From the NCBI RefSeq assembly GCF_958298935.1, contig NC_084924.1, forward strand, positions 21,797,819 through 21,861,818: a stretch of 64,000 nt of DNA, given 5' to 3'. Positions 32,791-44,756 of this stretch are shown here, one piece after another. Position 1 is the stretch's first letter, and every line of letters starts with the position of its first letter. Position numbers and translations under genes: made by a program. The notes beneath the pieces are model-generated. The model was not told the origin of the DNA, made no database searches, and worked only from the letters and a program-made list of their open reading frames with translations. The stretch is from Phragmites australis (lineage: Eukaryota; Streptophyta; Magnoliopsida; Poales; Poaceae).

Positions 32791-33522
32791 TTATATGTAT
32801 GGTCGCTCAAAAATGGCTTGTTTCTCTATTTTGTAGGACCATCCAGACGAGTGTGGAATACGACCTATAAGTTCTCAAATTCAAAAAACTAAAGTCCCTG
32901 TTTTGCAGGACCTCTCGACCAGCAACGGGCTCCCTATATAATGGTTCTTCGACCACAGCACCTTACCACACTTGACAGCCAATACAGAACCTGGTGACTA
33001 GGGCTCCAAACAACAAGGCGGCTAGAGACCCCAGAACAGTGCAAAGCCCCATCCCGTATGCACGTGCGATGATCAGGGTACGAGCGGCTAAAAATAATGA
33101 CCACAAGGCCACAAGTCCTCACTCGGGCCGAGCGCTAGTCGCCGCCGATGGAGTTGTCGAGCTATGATCCATTCTACGTCCAAAGAACATGACTAGCAAG
33201 CGGGATGGGACAATCAAAGCCAATCATCGCATCAACACTGAGAAGATTTTCTGAAAACTCCAAACAGTGGTCTGAGCCAATCGGTCCGAAAAACCACGAG
33301 ACTCCTATTTGGTCCTCTGGCCAACGGTGAGGCCCTGGGAGGGGGCCAAAACAAAGACGAGCATCGTAAAACCCTAGAATTTTCCATTCATAAAGAGGAT
33401 AGGTTACAAGCTAACTACTTACATCCAATTGGGCTAACTATCCTGGTACATGCCTTCCCTATCCTCCCTGACTCAAGTAACTAGCGCAAAGTTAACAGAA
33501 AGAGTCCACCGGACTCTCACCT
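32791..33522. other. element C: region between pol and antisense ORF
   Basis: No coding region recognised. It corresponds to the short stretch after integrase in the first Tat element but is longer. Contains CTCTCACC and GACCAC-rich words only. Confidence 0.4.
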
Positions 33523-34253
33523 CTATTTGCCTCTAAATGAGTCAAGGAACCTCTTATACTCCTCCCTAGAACAGCAGCTCACCACTCCAAGGATCGGAGG
33601 ATGACCTGCATAAGGGCCAGGGAAGGTGGCCGACACAAAAGCCCTACTGGAGCTAATGACCGGCCCTGGCACACCCTGAAGACCTCCCTTTCGCTTCATC
33701 TCTGACTCTTCCTCTTCATCGATCTCCTTCTCCAGAAGGTCCCAATTGATCCCCTTCTTGTCATCAGAAATATCGAAGACCTCAGCCAAGGGATCCACTC
33801 GGATGGGGGAGTGAGACGGACCAGCAAAAGGTGGCGTTCTTTTGAAGGGCATAAGCTTGATGGTCATTGGCTCCAATCTTGTGAGCACCGACTCTGACAT
33901 CGCAAGTGCACCCATGACAAACGCCGCCTCCAGAAGCACCACGGCAAGCGGATACAGAGCTAGAGGCGACCCTGCCTCCTCCAAGTCATCCAAGATCATC
34001 GACTCCTTCGGTGATGAAGGAGGGGAGTACGCTATGGCCTCAGGGCCTACCTACGCTACGAAGCAGAATGAGAAATGGGATAGAGACGAATGGACTCTAG
34101 GCACTAAAGGTTTGAAGGTAACAAGGAAGGCGACGGGGTTGATCAAAAGGCCATCAAACACTCGTCCTTTAAAAGACCATAGCGGCGCCCCAACCAGTGT
34201 GGCATTCAAATTGCTCGAAAGTCGAGGGGGCACATAGAAGGAACCAAGAGCCA
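33523..34253 (-). pseudogene. antisense ORF of Tat element C
   Basis: Minus-strand ORF of 158 codons at 33523-33999, with a further 67-codon open frame upstream (34051-34254, starting MALGSFYVPPRLSSNLNATL), probably the same gene split by a frameshift. The region after the split is alanine/leucine rich. The middle is acidic and lysine rich (INWDLLEKEIDEEEESEMKR), and the C-terminus is CCSREEYKRFLDSFRGK. That end matches the antisense ORF at 5388-5951. It lies between pol and the 3' LTR, where Tat elements are known to carry extra ORFs. No recognised domain; no function is assigned. Confidence 0.65.
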
Positions 34254-34277
34254 TTCTGGTCTAGCAAAAATCAATGT

Positions 34278-34296
34278 CTCTCTCTCTCTCTCGTAC
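34278..34296. repeat. (TC)n microsatellite
   Basis: About nine TC units just upstream (in antisense sense) of the antisense ORF start, in the 3' UTR of element C. Confidence 0.8.
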
Positions 34297-34462
34297 CCTC
34301 TTTTCTCTCTCAAAACACTTAAACCTCCCAACGTGATGCAAATTTTAGAGTTGAACTTTGAGGACTGACAGTGTCAACGACCACTCCCTGGGCGAGCTAC
34401 ATTTGCCTGAGACCCAAGAGCGCAACCAGGCCGGACCACGGCCACGGGGAGGCTTGGGGGCC

Positions 34463-35577
34463 TACTATCGGTGTATTGAGTAAAGGGGTACCCTAGCTAA
34501 CAAACTCTATAGAGGACTTAACGACCAGAGGTGTATATTTCCCAAAAACTAGTTGATCGTGTGACCAGGATATGGCTCTAGCGACCAATATAATGCCATC
34601 GCATAAACCCGTGACCAGCCCCACTGGTCGCAGGGCCAGATTTGACACAACCTGTCAAAAGCGCATTTATTGACATCCACTCAAGTGTTTTCCCTCCCTA
34701 GGCATTAGCTCCAGTGGACGAAGTCATGGATGGCACAGAGGAGCATTATCCCATCCCGTAGCATTAAATGCTGCGGGGTAGAACATTGCAGACCAACATG
34801 GCGGCACACGACGGATGAGACATCATCAGCAGCCCGATCAGGCAAGTGGATAGGGATGATGCAGAAGGGCATTGTCCCGTCCCATAGCATTGAATGCTAC
34901 AGAGTGGGACTTTGCAGGCTAGCACGGCGGCACATGGCGACAGGATATACAGAGCCTTCAGAGCAAGTGGAAATGCCTTGTCCTTTGCAATAATGGTTTG
35001 GGTTATAGTTCTGCTACAGATGATACACGAAGAAAATTTTTATGGCGGTTCTTCCTTCTAATTATAGGCACATCTATGACTCTTTTTTACCAGATGAAGC
35101 AGGAGGCATCAGTTCGTAGAACCTATAAAAAAGAGATGGTTGTGGCACGAAGTACTCTTGTGCACCTACGTCACTCGGCTCGCATGCAACCCCGCCCCAT
35201 TATGTTATGGAAGAATTTTGCTTCTTGCTGGGCTGGTTATTCAGAGCCAGCAACTGGCTGCCGGATTTAGATGAGCAAAGGTTTTCTGTTTGGACCCACA
35301 TGTAAGTTCTCCTCCTCCCGACTATATAAAGGGATGAGGACCCTGTTTGTAGGAGAGAAAGAGGAAGTCTGACAACCAGCTAAAACATCATCTGTAATCA
35401 ATTGAGATCCTCCAGAGCACACATGACGTAGGGCTATTATCTTCCAGGAGGCCCAAACCTGTATAACTCCCTGTGTTCCCGAGTTCACATCTACACACAC
35501 ATCCAGTTCCTGAAACATCGTTCATGCATCCACTGTCCAATATACCTCGAAATTATTGTTAGGGATTAACCCACGAC
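34463..35577 (+). repeat. element C: 3' LTR
   Basis: A purine-rich tract (AGGCTTGGGGGCC, 34450-34462) precedes TACTATCGGTGTATTGAG, a mutated LTR start (TG to TA). It ends with GGGATTAACCCACGACA at about 35577, the usual Tat LTR end. A TATA box and the words GAGCACACATGACGTAGGG and ATAACTCCCTGTGTTCCCG (R/U5 of grass Tat LTRs) are in order. About 1.1 kb long. The 5' LTR is absent. Confidence 0.75.
35323..35330 (+). promoter_or_regulatory. TATA box of element C LTR
   Basis: ACTATATAAAGGGATGAGGA, about 250 bases before the LTR end. Confidence 0.65.
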
Positions 35578-35629
35578 ACTATACAACCTTATAGGTAGTA
35601 ATTATGCAACTCGACACAAGGTTGTTGTA

Positions 35630-37170
35630 GCGAAAATGGTTCGATTAGGCTATAATTATGATTTTGGTGATTCATGACAACATAGTCATTGAGACTAATA
35701 TGTTTGTCAAGAATATATGTTAGTATGTCTCATGGATGCAATACATCAAGAAGCCACCGTAACTGGTACAAAGTTTGATTGAATTGGAAAAGTCCAAAGA
35801 GAATTGGCCTCACCAGAACATCTAGTGCAGAGGAGTTTGAACTCACTGGAGAATTGTGCACAGAGGCTGATATCCTCACCGGAAGGTCCGATGCCTGATT
35901 TGGGCACACCGGAGTATAGCACCGGAGCATTTCTTGTAGAGGCGACTGCAATTGCTGAAGAATGAAGATCAGCTCACTGGATAGTCCGGTAATCACAGAG
36001 ATAGTTGCACCGGAGCATTTCTAGGGAAAAGAAGAGAAGACTTAACTCACCGAATGGTCTGGTGTGAATAGAATGAACATCGGATGAATGCACATGAGTA
36101 TTTTACACAGAGAGAATGCAAAGGCTCAGATGGCTCAAGATATCTCACCGGAAGATACGTTGATGGATTTGAAGGCACCCTGGAGTGTCCGATGCTCACA
36201 GAGGCTTTGAGTGGAAGTCTAATGGCTAGTTTCTGAGGTTAGACTCACTGGTTGATTCGGTGTTAGAATTACTATCCTCACCGAATAATCCGGTGTTAAT
36301 AGCTTTTCTGAGCTATTAGAAAAATAGCTAGTTGACAGGTTTTAGGCTATAAATATCCCTCCACTCAGTTATTTGAGAGTGTGGCATGCTGCTGTAGTCT
36401 AGAGGAAGCTCATATAAACTTGAAAAGATGTTGAATCCACTAAAGTGCTTAAAGTGATCATCTAAGGTAATTAAGCACAAGATTAGAGAGTATTTAGTGC
36501 TCATAGGACTAGAGTAAGTTGTAGCTTGGTGTTGCGGCTTGAAGAAGAGATCAAGGATTGATCCTAGCTTGTACCGATTGGTACGTCGGTGTCTTAGAGT
36601 CTTGGTGACCCACCGACATCTTGGGTCTTGGTGGCTCAAGCTTATTGACCCCCAACTTGGTGTGGAGTAGTGGCAAGACATGTGTACGGGACGTGGAGAC
36701 CCTTTTCTTGGTGGCTCAAGCTCTGAAGTGATCATGGTGGCAAGTGACCTGAAGAGAGGCTTGTGGTGAGACCTTGCCTTGGTAGCTTGGTGGCTCATCA
36801 TGATTGAAACCTTGTTTGGTGACTTGGTATCTTAAGAGCTGTGAGAGAAAGAGACTTGGCGATAGGAAGCATATCCTTTATGGAGCTCCAATATGGATTA
36901 GGGGTGGCATTCATATCATCGGTACCACAGGATAAAAATCTCTTGTGCCGAGTTTGTCTCTCTACTTTTTTTACATACTTCCAATTTACCTTACTAGAGT
37001 AGGTTTCAATTCTCTTGAGCGGTAGAGTAGACACACTAAATAAACCTAGAGCCCATTTAGATAGAAAGTGATATATATAGGTTTACCTTGTGAAGTTTTG
37101 GAGCAAATTTGTTTTAGGTTTCTAAATGTCCTAATTCACCCCCCCCCCTTCTTAGGACATCATCGTACCT
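35630..37170 (+). repeat. apparent solo copia (SIRE-type) LTR
   Basis: Starts near ATGGTTCGATTAGGCTATAA and TTTTGGTGATTCATGACAAC, contains many CACCGG / TCACTGG motifs (for example TCACCGGAAGGTCCGATG at about 35875), and ends TAAATGTCCTAATTCACCCC, then CTTAGGACATCATCG. This is the layout of grass SIRE/Maximus copia LTRs. Neither a primer site nor copia coding sequence follows, so it appears to be a solo or truncated LTR. Borders are approximate. Confidence 0.55.
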
Positions 37171-37179
37171 CACAATTGT

Positions 37180-38054
37180 CCCACCCTCCGAAGTCGATCC
37201 ACCGTCAGCAAGGGCTTCCAAGCTAGAATTTTGGGTTACCCTTAGTCCAACCTACCCCTATGTCACGTTTCTCGATGATTGAGTCCTTACCAGAGGGCTT
37301 GGACTTCTTCGGCAACAGCTTCTTGGACCCTGACTTGGACTTCTCCTTCTTCTCTGGGTTGTCCTCAGGTTGCCTAGCTGGATATGATGGAGTGTGCAAA
37401 GGTGACTCGGTTGGCTCATCTCGAGCCCGAGGTTGGGGTAGGGAACTCGGTGCACATGAACGTCCAGGCAGATCGCTCCTAGATGGTTCCGTGTGCACCA
37501 AGATGGCCCCCTTTTCCATTGGATCATTTGAAGATGACCTTGACCTAGTTTTCGAATCTCATCATTGGGGAGCACAGGCAAATCTATATCCACGACATTG
37601 GCAAAATCCACGAACACTATGGCATAGCCAGGACATATCGAGACCATATGTAACACCTGGACCTCGGGACATATCGAGACCGTATGTAACACTATGACCC
37701 AGTTTTAGAACCTCAATTTGATAACCACCATGTCTTATGACTAGCGAGCATGGCGTGAGCCCATCAAGAAGGTCTATAGTATCCGGCTCCATGGATGGAG
37801 AGAAGATAGGTTGTTCGACCATTTTGGAGGCTTGACTACTCTTGCGTCCAGCAATGGGGCTTTCACCCGCTAGTCTTGATAAACGCTCTCCGTGATTGAC
37901 TAGATCAATGCTTGCACATCGATTGCACCTGATCTCTTTCTCTTCTTATACATCCCGACGTGTTTGAGGAAGCCTAACTTCCAGCCCTGGGAACTGGACA
38001 CGCCTTGAACACGACCTGAGTGCTCAGGGTTTTCCAGCGTAGTGGAGAGCTTGT
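37180..38054 (-). other. unidentified coding-like segment, minus strand
   Basis: Several overlapping minus-strand open frames (37900-38091, 37562-37822, 37258-37692, 37223-37519) can be read almost consecutively: LEHSGRV-like text, MYKKRKRSGAIDVQALI, SPSMEPDTIDLLDGLTPCSL, and a Lys/Ser/Pro-rich end (EKKEKSKSGSKKLLPKKSKP). This has protein-like composition but I recognise no family. It is cut at its upstream end by the 5' LTR of element O at 38055. A 36-base tandem duplication (37631-37666 and 37667-37702) lies inside it. Confidence 0.35.
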
Positions 38055-40756
38055 TGTCACATTCCAAAATGCTAATTACGTAGTTAAGCATGCATAATCA
38101 TCATGGTATTACGTTGTGCATGTATATTTGTACTGTAAAAATACCTTGGATATAATTAAAGTCATTTAGAAAGGAGGAGGAAAACAAAAGAAGGGAAATG
38201 TGGGAAATTGCTTCCTGCAGTCTGACCAGGAGTACTCGTAGTTTGACTGCCAGCGGCAACCACGTAGTCTTGCCACGTGGATTTCTCATGGTCTGATCGG
38301 TACCTCTTGTGGTCTGACCGCTAGCGCATAGTAACAATTAAAGGAACCGATCATTCTTCCTCTCTCACTCTCATGCACTCTCTTTGCATGAACCAAGGGA
38401 GAGGACGACCTCGATGACCAGAGATCAATGGAGGAGACTTCCCTAAGCTCCTCGAGGACTTTCTTGAGTCCATCCCCTTCATCCTCTTCATCGGAGGAGT
38501 TTCTACGCGCGTTCTTCCACCTCGAGCTCTTACGCCACCCCATAGCCCAATCTCCAAATCGGAGCCTCCCTGGAGTGGACCTCTTCACTAGAAAGTTTCC
38601 CTGCATCGAGGTGAGACACCAACTACCCTTGCCCCGTCATTCCCAAATTCTAGTTGGTCCCATTCCTGATTAGGCCCAACCTCAACCCTAGCCTAAAGCT
38701 TGTCCATGGAGCTTCCCGAGTTTGGCTCGGTGAATGTCGTCCAAATCACCCTAGAAGCAATCCACTAGTCCCATAGAGCATTTTGATACCCTTACGGTTG
38801 AAGGCAATGCTGGAGCCTTCGTCGGTGACCTCGCTAAGGTGACACCGGTAGGGTCTAGCAGTCAGACCGCAACTGGGCTGGTCTGACCACTAGCTGCTGA
38901 AAACTTTATGAACTTATGTTAGCTTATCCGAGGTTCAAACCTTCAAAACCCTAACCATTTGGCGATCTTTAGCAAATATTTTTGAAACACAGTGCCCTAT
39001 TATTATGTGAACATGTATCATGTGCACATTTTTTGATCGTTTATTTATTTATATGATGCTTTCTTGGTTTATTTAGAGAGTGTCGCGCCGATGGCTCGAG
39101 TGAGCGAATGCGACGTCGAACTTATGGAGTTCTACGAGTGCCACGCAGGTAGTGTCAGGCAAGCCCCGGAGCAGCAAGGCAAGCATCTAAGCATACTCAA
39201 CTCACTACTTTGGATCGATTGTGTCTAATATGATAAATTATGCTTTATGTATATTTACATGATTAGCGTTCCAGAGTCAGATGATATGGGTAGAACCGAT
39301 GTTGATGCATTACCTTAACCTTGATATTGTTGTTGATACTTATCCTTGTAACCTGAGTATGATAATGTTGATGTCTAACTTCAAAGGTTAATCGAAATGC
39401 TTAGCAATGCATAGGTCCTTGGTAGAAGTTGAATGGTGGTTCAACCATTGTTCGCGAGCTTAGGGTTACTTATGGTTCACAATGATAATGACATCGGGGT
39501 GAATGTGGTTTGAGAATGAGGCGAGATGTGGGTGGTGCTAGGGGTATGTCGGTAGAGAAACCCGGATGCTATAGACCGCTTGCATCGTTTAAGCATTGAT
39601 CGTTGTTGCAGTTGTCTCTAGCACTTTTCGTACTAACCACATGTTTGATCTAATGGTAAGACAAGCTGATTATCATACACCATGCTGATGCTTGCCTTGT
39701 GGCCATATGACACGTAAGAAAAAAGAAAAGGAGAAGCAAGGTGGCAGGGAGCCGGAGGTGTCCAGGACACGCTCGTGGTTACCCCGGTGCCATAGGGGCA
39801 TGTGTAAGTGGGTAGTTTCAGGTCTAAGACAGGTTGACACAAGTACCACATTGTGTGGGCCTGTGTGGTCCACAACCCGAATGATCCTTGAGTCATGTGG
39901 GTAAGATGTACCCCTGCAGGGTGTAAGAACAATTCAAATTGTCAGGCTTTTGGTCATGAGCATGCTTCTGTCTATTTGTAGTAGTCGTAGAGTCACGAAT
40001 GTGGAATAGTGTGGTATGGTATGTTGGGATGTATTTGAGGTGATTTTGTTACGGATATATTTATAATAGTTTCAGTACATATAGGTTCATGTTGAGGATT
40101 ACAGGGTAGAAAGGTGCACGTGGTTAAGAATATATGCTCACATATTTGTGTCAAAACTGCTTTTGTGTATAAACTTTACATAACTTTATGGCCGATCCTT
40201 GCTAATTTATCCAAATGCATAATCCTTGGCGTCGGGTTATTTATATATACCCAATATAGATTTAGTCTTGTCAGTACCCTCTTACTCACACTGGTCTTTC
40301 AAGTGCTACCGATGTGGAGGAGTTAGTGTTCGACTACTTCACGCCCACCGATGTAGGTAGCAGGGATGAGTGGTGCAAACTACTTGGATGGCGTTATTTT
40401 AGGGTGGAGCCTAAGGGCATGTGGCTCCACCTATCTTTTGTTGTTGATAGATGTTTTCTTCTACTGCGTAGTTTCTCTTTTGGCTAGGGATGATCTGTTT
40501 ATTATCCTCCTAGCTCTTTTTTGTTGTAAATCATCAGAAATTGTTAATACTCAAAGACTTGTAATATATGTTAATTATTCACTCTTTCTTAAGCTTTGTT
40601 GTGATAACCTATGTTGGAAAGGCGTGTGTTCTGATCTTGGGCACAAAACACATGTCAGGACTACCGGGATAATATTCTGATTAATTATTGCAATCGTGAT
40701 TAGGGAAATGATCAACTTAATGATTAATTAGAATATTATTTGGATGGTTCCTCACA
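38055..40756 (+). repeat. element O: 5' LTR
   Basis: Begins TGTCACATTCCAAAATGC, matching the 3' LTR (59723 onward), which reads AGCCACATCCCAAAATGC. The pair matches for about 1.6 kb (to 39614 and 61340) with roughly 10 percent difference by eye, mostly C/T and G/A changes. The end is set by the primer site at 40760. Contains several GGTCTGACC-like motifs. Confidence 0.8.
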
Positions 40757-40759
40757 ACA

Positions 40760-40771
40760 TGGTATTAGAGT
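40760..40771 (+). other. element O: primer-binding site
   Basis: TGGTATTAGAGT differs from the initiator-Met tRNA complement TGGTATCAGAGC at two positions, both C to T. Confidence 0.7.
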
Positions 40772-41259
40772 TTAGTTTAATGAAGTAGCCCAAAAATGCT
40801 TAGGACCTCGGTTAGCGAAATGTGTCAACTCCACTAAAGCAACCCACTAAAGCTTCTTTTCATATCTCCTCTCATTAATATGTATGAATTTGCTACACTA
40901 TGCCCCTAAGTGTAAAATATGTTAGTAGTCGTATCTAGATAACAATAGTGGTTGTTGGATCAAATCGCTCTCATAGTTGGAATGTTTCATCGTGTGTGGA
41001 AAGTGAGGAAGATGGCTGCTGGTGCTAGACTTCTAGCAGTCTGACCACCAGGTAGTGGTCTACCTGCCGGTAACCACAATCTGACTGCCAGGGTGCGGTC
41101 TGATTGCAGACACTTGTGCAGAAAATGTTGTGAGTTGTGAGCTAGGCTACGTTCTTGCATATGTTGCACTACACTTTTGATTATGCATTCTCCTTATATT
41201 ACGATGCTCTAGTGTGCATCATTTGCTTTGGTTCGATCAAGGTCATTTTCATCAAGTCA
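40772..41259. other. element O: 5' untranslated region
   Basis: No gene. Contains GGTCTGACC-like motifs at about 41034-41110 similar to those in the LTR. Confidence 0.5.
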
Positions 41260-42110
41260 ATGTCATTTCCTGAGGGTTCCAATGAGAATAACCCCGTACC
41301 GCCTCCACCGCCGAGTATGGCGGATGTCTTAATGCAAATTGAGAAAAACCATCAAGCTTAGACGGCTCTCCTCGAAGCCCTCATGCGTAACATGGCCCCT
41401 TAGGGAGGATGTGGAGCCGGACACCGAGATGACTTCTTGGATTTCCTCTGAACTCAGTCGCCCACCTTCATGCGCGCTGAGGATCCTCAACACCGACTAT
41501 TGTCTTCGCACCATCGAGAAAAAGCTCGCTCTCGTTTTGGTGAGAGGACCACAAGAAGGCTCTCTTCACTGCCCATCAACTCCAAGGTGCGACCGGTGCG
41601 TGGTGGTCCAACTATCTTGCCATGCACACCGCCAATCATCGCATGTCTTGGGCCAAGTTCCACCAATCCTTCTATGACTATCACATTCCCAAGGGTATAA
41701 TGAAAATCAAAAGGCGAGAATTTCTGGATCTCAAGCAAGGATGCAAGTCTATCATGGAGTATGTGCAGAAGTTCAATCACCTAGCTCAATATGCACCAGA
41801 AGAGGTTAATACCAATGAGACAAAGCAATATCGCTTTGTGAATGGCCTTTCATCCAAGAAGCAAGACCGCTTATCAGTTCATGAGTTTGCCAACTTTAAC
41901 AAGTTGGTGAGAACCTCCCTCATAGTCGAGTTCACGATGAAGAATCACCAAGAGGAGAAGGAGTGCAAGAGGGTCTCGTTGCTTTTTGTGGACAGCAGCT
42001 CTCAACGTCCGTGTACGGAGAGCAACCCCCTCCATCGCACGTGAGGACTTTGGCTGCTCCATGACCAATGTGGGAAGCTCAATGTCTGTCATCCTCTTTG
42101 CAAGTACAAC
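41260..42110 (+). pseudogene. element O: gag N-terminal and central part
   Basis: The start ATG at 41260 gives MSFPEGSNENNPVPPPPPSM, followed by ADVLMQIEKNHQA, a stop, and LLEALMRNM, typical of Tekay-type gag starts. Frameshifts follow. The frame 41622-42044 holds the capsid-like retrotransposon gag domain (MSWAKFHQSFYDYHIPKGIM, EYVQKFNHLAQYAP and [17 protein letters not shown]). It is cut at 42110 by element N1 just before the basic region. The rest of gag is found after N1. Confidence 0.85.
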
Positions 42111-43071
42111 TGATAAGCACACGCCTAGGCAGCACGTGTAGCAAGTTGTTGTGGCCCGATCTTCTCGTAGGATCTGCGAACTTGATAAATTGTCGCTGCG
42201 TGACCTGGTGAAGAGGCAGCGCACCGCGAGGCTGTCCACGCGACGAACTACCGAGACAATCACCCTTCCACGTATCGACGAAACAGCCCACGCAATCACG
42301 CCCTATAGACGTGAAGGCACGAACTGGGTGAACCGCAGTTCGGCGTTCTACAACTCCCTCAGGGGTCGAAAGAACAAATGTTGCAAGCCTCTCAAGACTC
42401 ACGCATAAACAAACTCCACGAATTTGTGTATTCTGAATTCAATCAAAAATAAGATCTGTCTTTTCATTGTCTAGTACAAGATATAGAGATAGGGGCGTTC
42501 AGCTTTGAGTAAATGGCTGCATGCGCATGCTCTAATGGATTTCGTGGCTGGTTCGCGCGTCTTTTCAGCTTCTGGCAGCAGTTACTAAAATGAGCATAAC
42601 TCCTTATTGGGACGTCCAAATAATGAACCGTTTGATGGGCTGGAAAGTAGACTTGAAGACGCTTCCATCCACTTATAGAACACCGTCTAACTCCTTGTAT
42701 TCTGTCCGCAGTGATGCTTGGAATTCGTACCATGTGTCAGTCATCTAGCTTCTGGTTGCATTCCCATGCTAAGGTGATGAACCACCATTTTATTCATGCA
42801 CACCATAGGCTTCTTGGTTCAGATGTCCAGAGGCTTGAATCCATCTTGATCCCATGCTGGTTCATACACTCCATCATTCCTAAGGACATTGAAACAAGAA
42901 CTCAAAAGCATAGGCTCATTCAACATAGACTGATTATTAAACATAAGGTTAGCGTTCACCTGAGAATGAATTTCCTTCTGCAATTGTTTAGCTCTACTCC
43001 TTGTAATTGGACCAGCTATATCAAGTGGAGTTTCATTTGAAGATGAGTGAATGCTAGGCATGTCCTCATTA
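42111..43071 (-). repeat. element N1: 3' LTR
   Basis: 961 bases, TGATAAGCACAC to CATGTCCTCATTA on the plus strand. The first 250 bases (in element orientation) encode the end of the pol frame, including [13 protein letters not shown]. Confidence 0.95.
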
Positions 43072-44756
43072 GCCTCCCCCTCTTGAGAAGGAGTCGTCCT
43101 CGACTCAGGCTCACCAACAAATGGAAGCAAGTCTTTGACATTGAATGTTGTACTCACATTGGAATATTCAGGTGGCAGCTCAATTTTGTAAGCATTATCA
43201 TTTATCTTTTGGAGAACCTTGAACGGACCATCACCCCGAGGAGATAACTTACTCTTACGCTGTTGGGGAAAGCGATCCTTTCGTAGATGCAACCATACAA
43301 GATCTCCTGGCTGAAATGTAACCTTCTTCTTACCTTTGTTTGCTTGCTTTGCATATTGTGCTGATTTCTTCTCAATATTCTTTCTTGTCTCCGCATGTAA
43401 CCGCTTGATAAAGTCTGATCTTTTTGTGGCATCCAAGTTAACTTGTTCCTGTAATGGTAAAGGCAAAAGATCCATGGGAGTATGCGGTTTAAACCCATAA
43501 ACTATTTCAAATGGACAAGAGTTTGTTGTGGAATGGACTACCCTGTTATAAGCAAATTCAACATGTGGAAGGCAGTCTTCCCAGAGCTTCAAATTCTTTT
43601 TCAACACAGCACGCAACATGGTTGACAAGGTACGGTTGACAACTTCAGTTTGCCCATCCGTTTGTGGATGACAAGTGGTTGAAAATAACAACTTTGTGCC
43701 AAGCTTAGCCCACAATGTCTTCCAAAAGTAGCTGAGAAATTTTGTATCCCGGTCTGAAACAATAGTCTTTGGAACTCCATGTAAACGAACAATCTCCCTG
43801 AAAAACAAATCAGCAACGTGTGAAGCATCATCGCTCTTATGACAGGGGATAAAATGTGCCATTTTAGAAAAGCGATCTACAACAACAAAAATAGAATCCC
43901 TCCCCCTCTGAGACCGAGGTAACCCCAGAACAAAGTCCATAGATATATCTTCCCAAGGTACATGTGGAATAGGTAATGGAGTATATAAACCATGGGGATT
44001 GAGGCGGGACTTAGCTTTCAAGCAAACGATGCAGCACCCAACGTGCCGCTGGACATCACGTCGCATATGTGGCCAAAAGAAATGATCGGAGAGCATGTCC
44101 AATGTCTTTTTGACACCAAAATGACCAGCTAGTCCACCTTCATGTGCTTCCTGCAAAAGAACTGGGCGAATCGAACAAGCTGGGATGCATATTTTGTTAG
44201 TCCGAAATAAGAAGCCATCATGCACATAATATTTATCCCAACCTTTTCCATCAATGCAACGAGAGAAAGGTTCTTTAAAATCAGCATCAGCAGCATAAAG
44301 TGTTTTAATGGATTCCAAACCAAGCACTTTTGTATCTAGTTGTGTAATCAATGCACATCTTCTAGACAAGGCATCGGCAACAATGTTATCTTTACCACGC
44401 TTATGTTTGACAACATAGGGAAACGTTTCAATGAACTCAATCCATTTAGCATGTCGACGGTTCAGCTTGCCTTGGCTTTTAAGATATTTCAAAGCTTCAT
44501 GATCAGAATGGATTACAAATTCTTTAGGGAACAAGTAATGTTGCCAAACTTCCAAAACACGAACTAACGCATAAAGCTCCTTGTCATAAACTGAGTAATT
44601 TAGATGTGGACCATTTAGCTTTTCAGAAAAGTAGGCAACAGGTTTACCTTCTTGCAGCAGTACACCTCCTATGCCAATACCACTTGCATCACATTCGATC
44701 TCAAATGTCTTACCAAAATCAGGAAGTTGTAGCATTGATAGCACGACAATCAACAC
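42819..44756 (-). pseudogene. element N1: RNase H and integrase, open frame
   Basis: 645-codon open frame without stops. RNase [21 protein letters not shown] (first Asp), [20 protein letters not shown] (Glu), [16 protein letters not shown] (Asp) and [13 protein letters not shown], all catalytic residues kept. Integrase: zinc region ([14 protein letters not shown], then CCIVCLKAK), core [31 protein letters not shown] and [20 protein letters not shown] with D, D and E all present. C-terminal: [20 protein letters not shown] and [20 protein letters not shown]. No canonical chromodomain; the tail ([16 protein letters not shown]) lies in the LTR, as in CRM-clade elements. This part looks functional, but the frame is cut off from RT by the deletion upstream. 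Confidence 0.9.
43072..43087 (-). other. element N1: polypurine tract
   Basis: CTCAAGAGGGGGAGGC on the minus strand, directly before the 3' LTR, and inside the pol reading frame. Confidence 0.75.

Noticed and set aside
36328..36801. 157-codon minus-strand open frame
   Set aside because: It lies inside the copia LTR and has no recognised domain.
40114..40680. Open frames with hydrophobic stretches resembling membrane segments
   Set aside because: They lie within element O's 5' LTR just before the primer site; AT-rich sequence yields Leu/Phe/Tyr-rich translations by chance.
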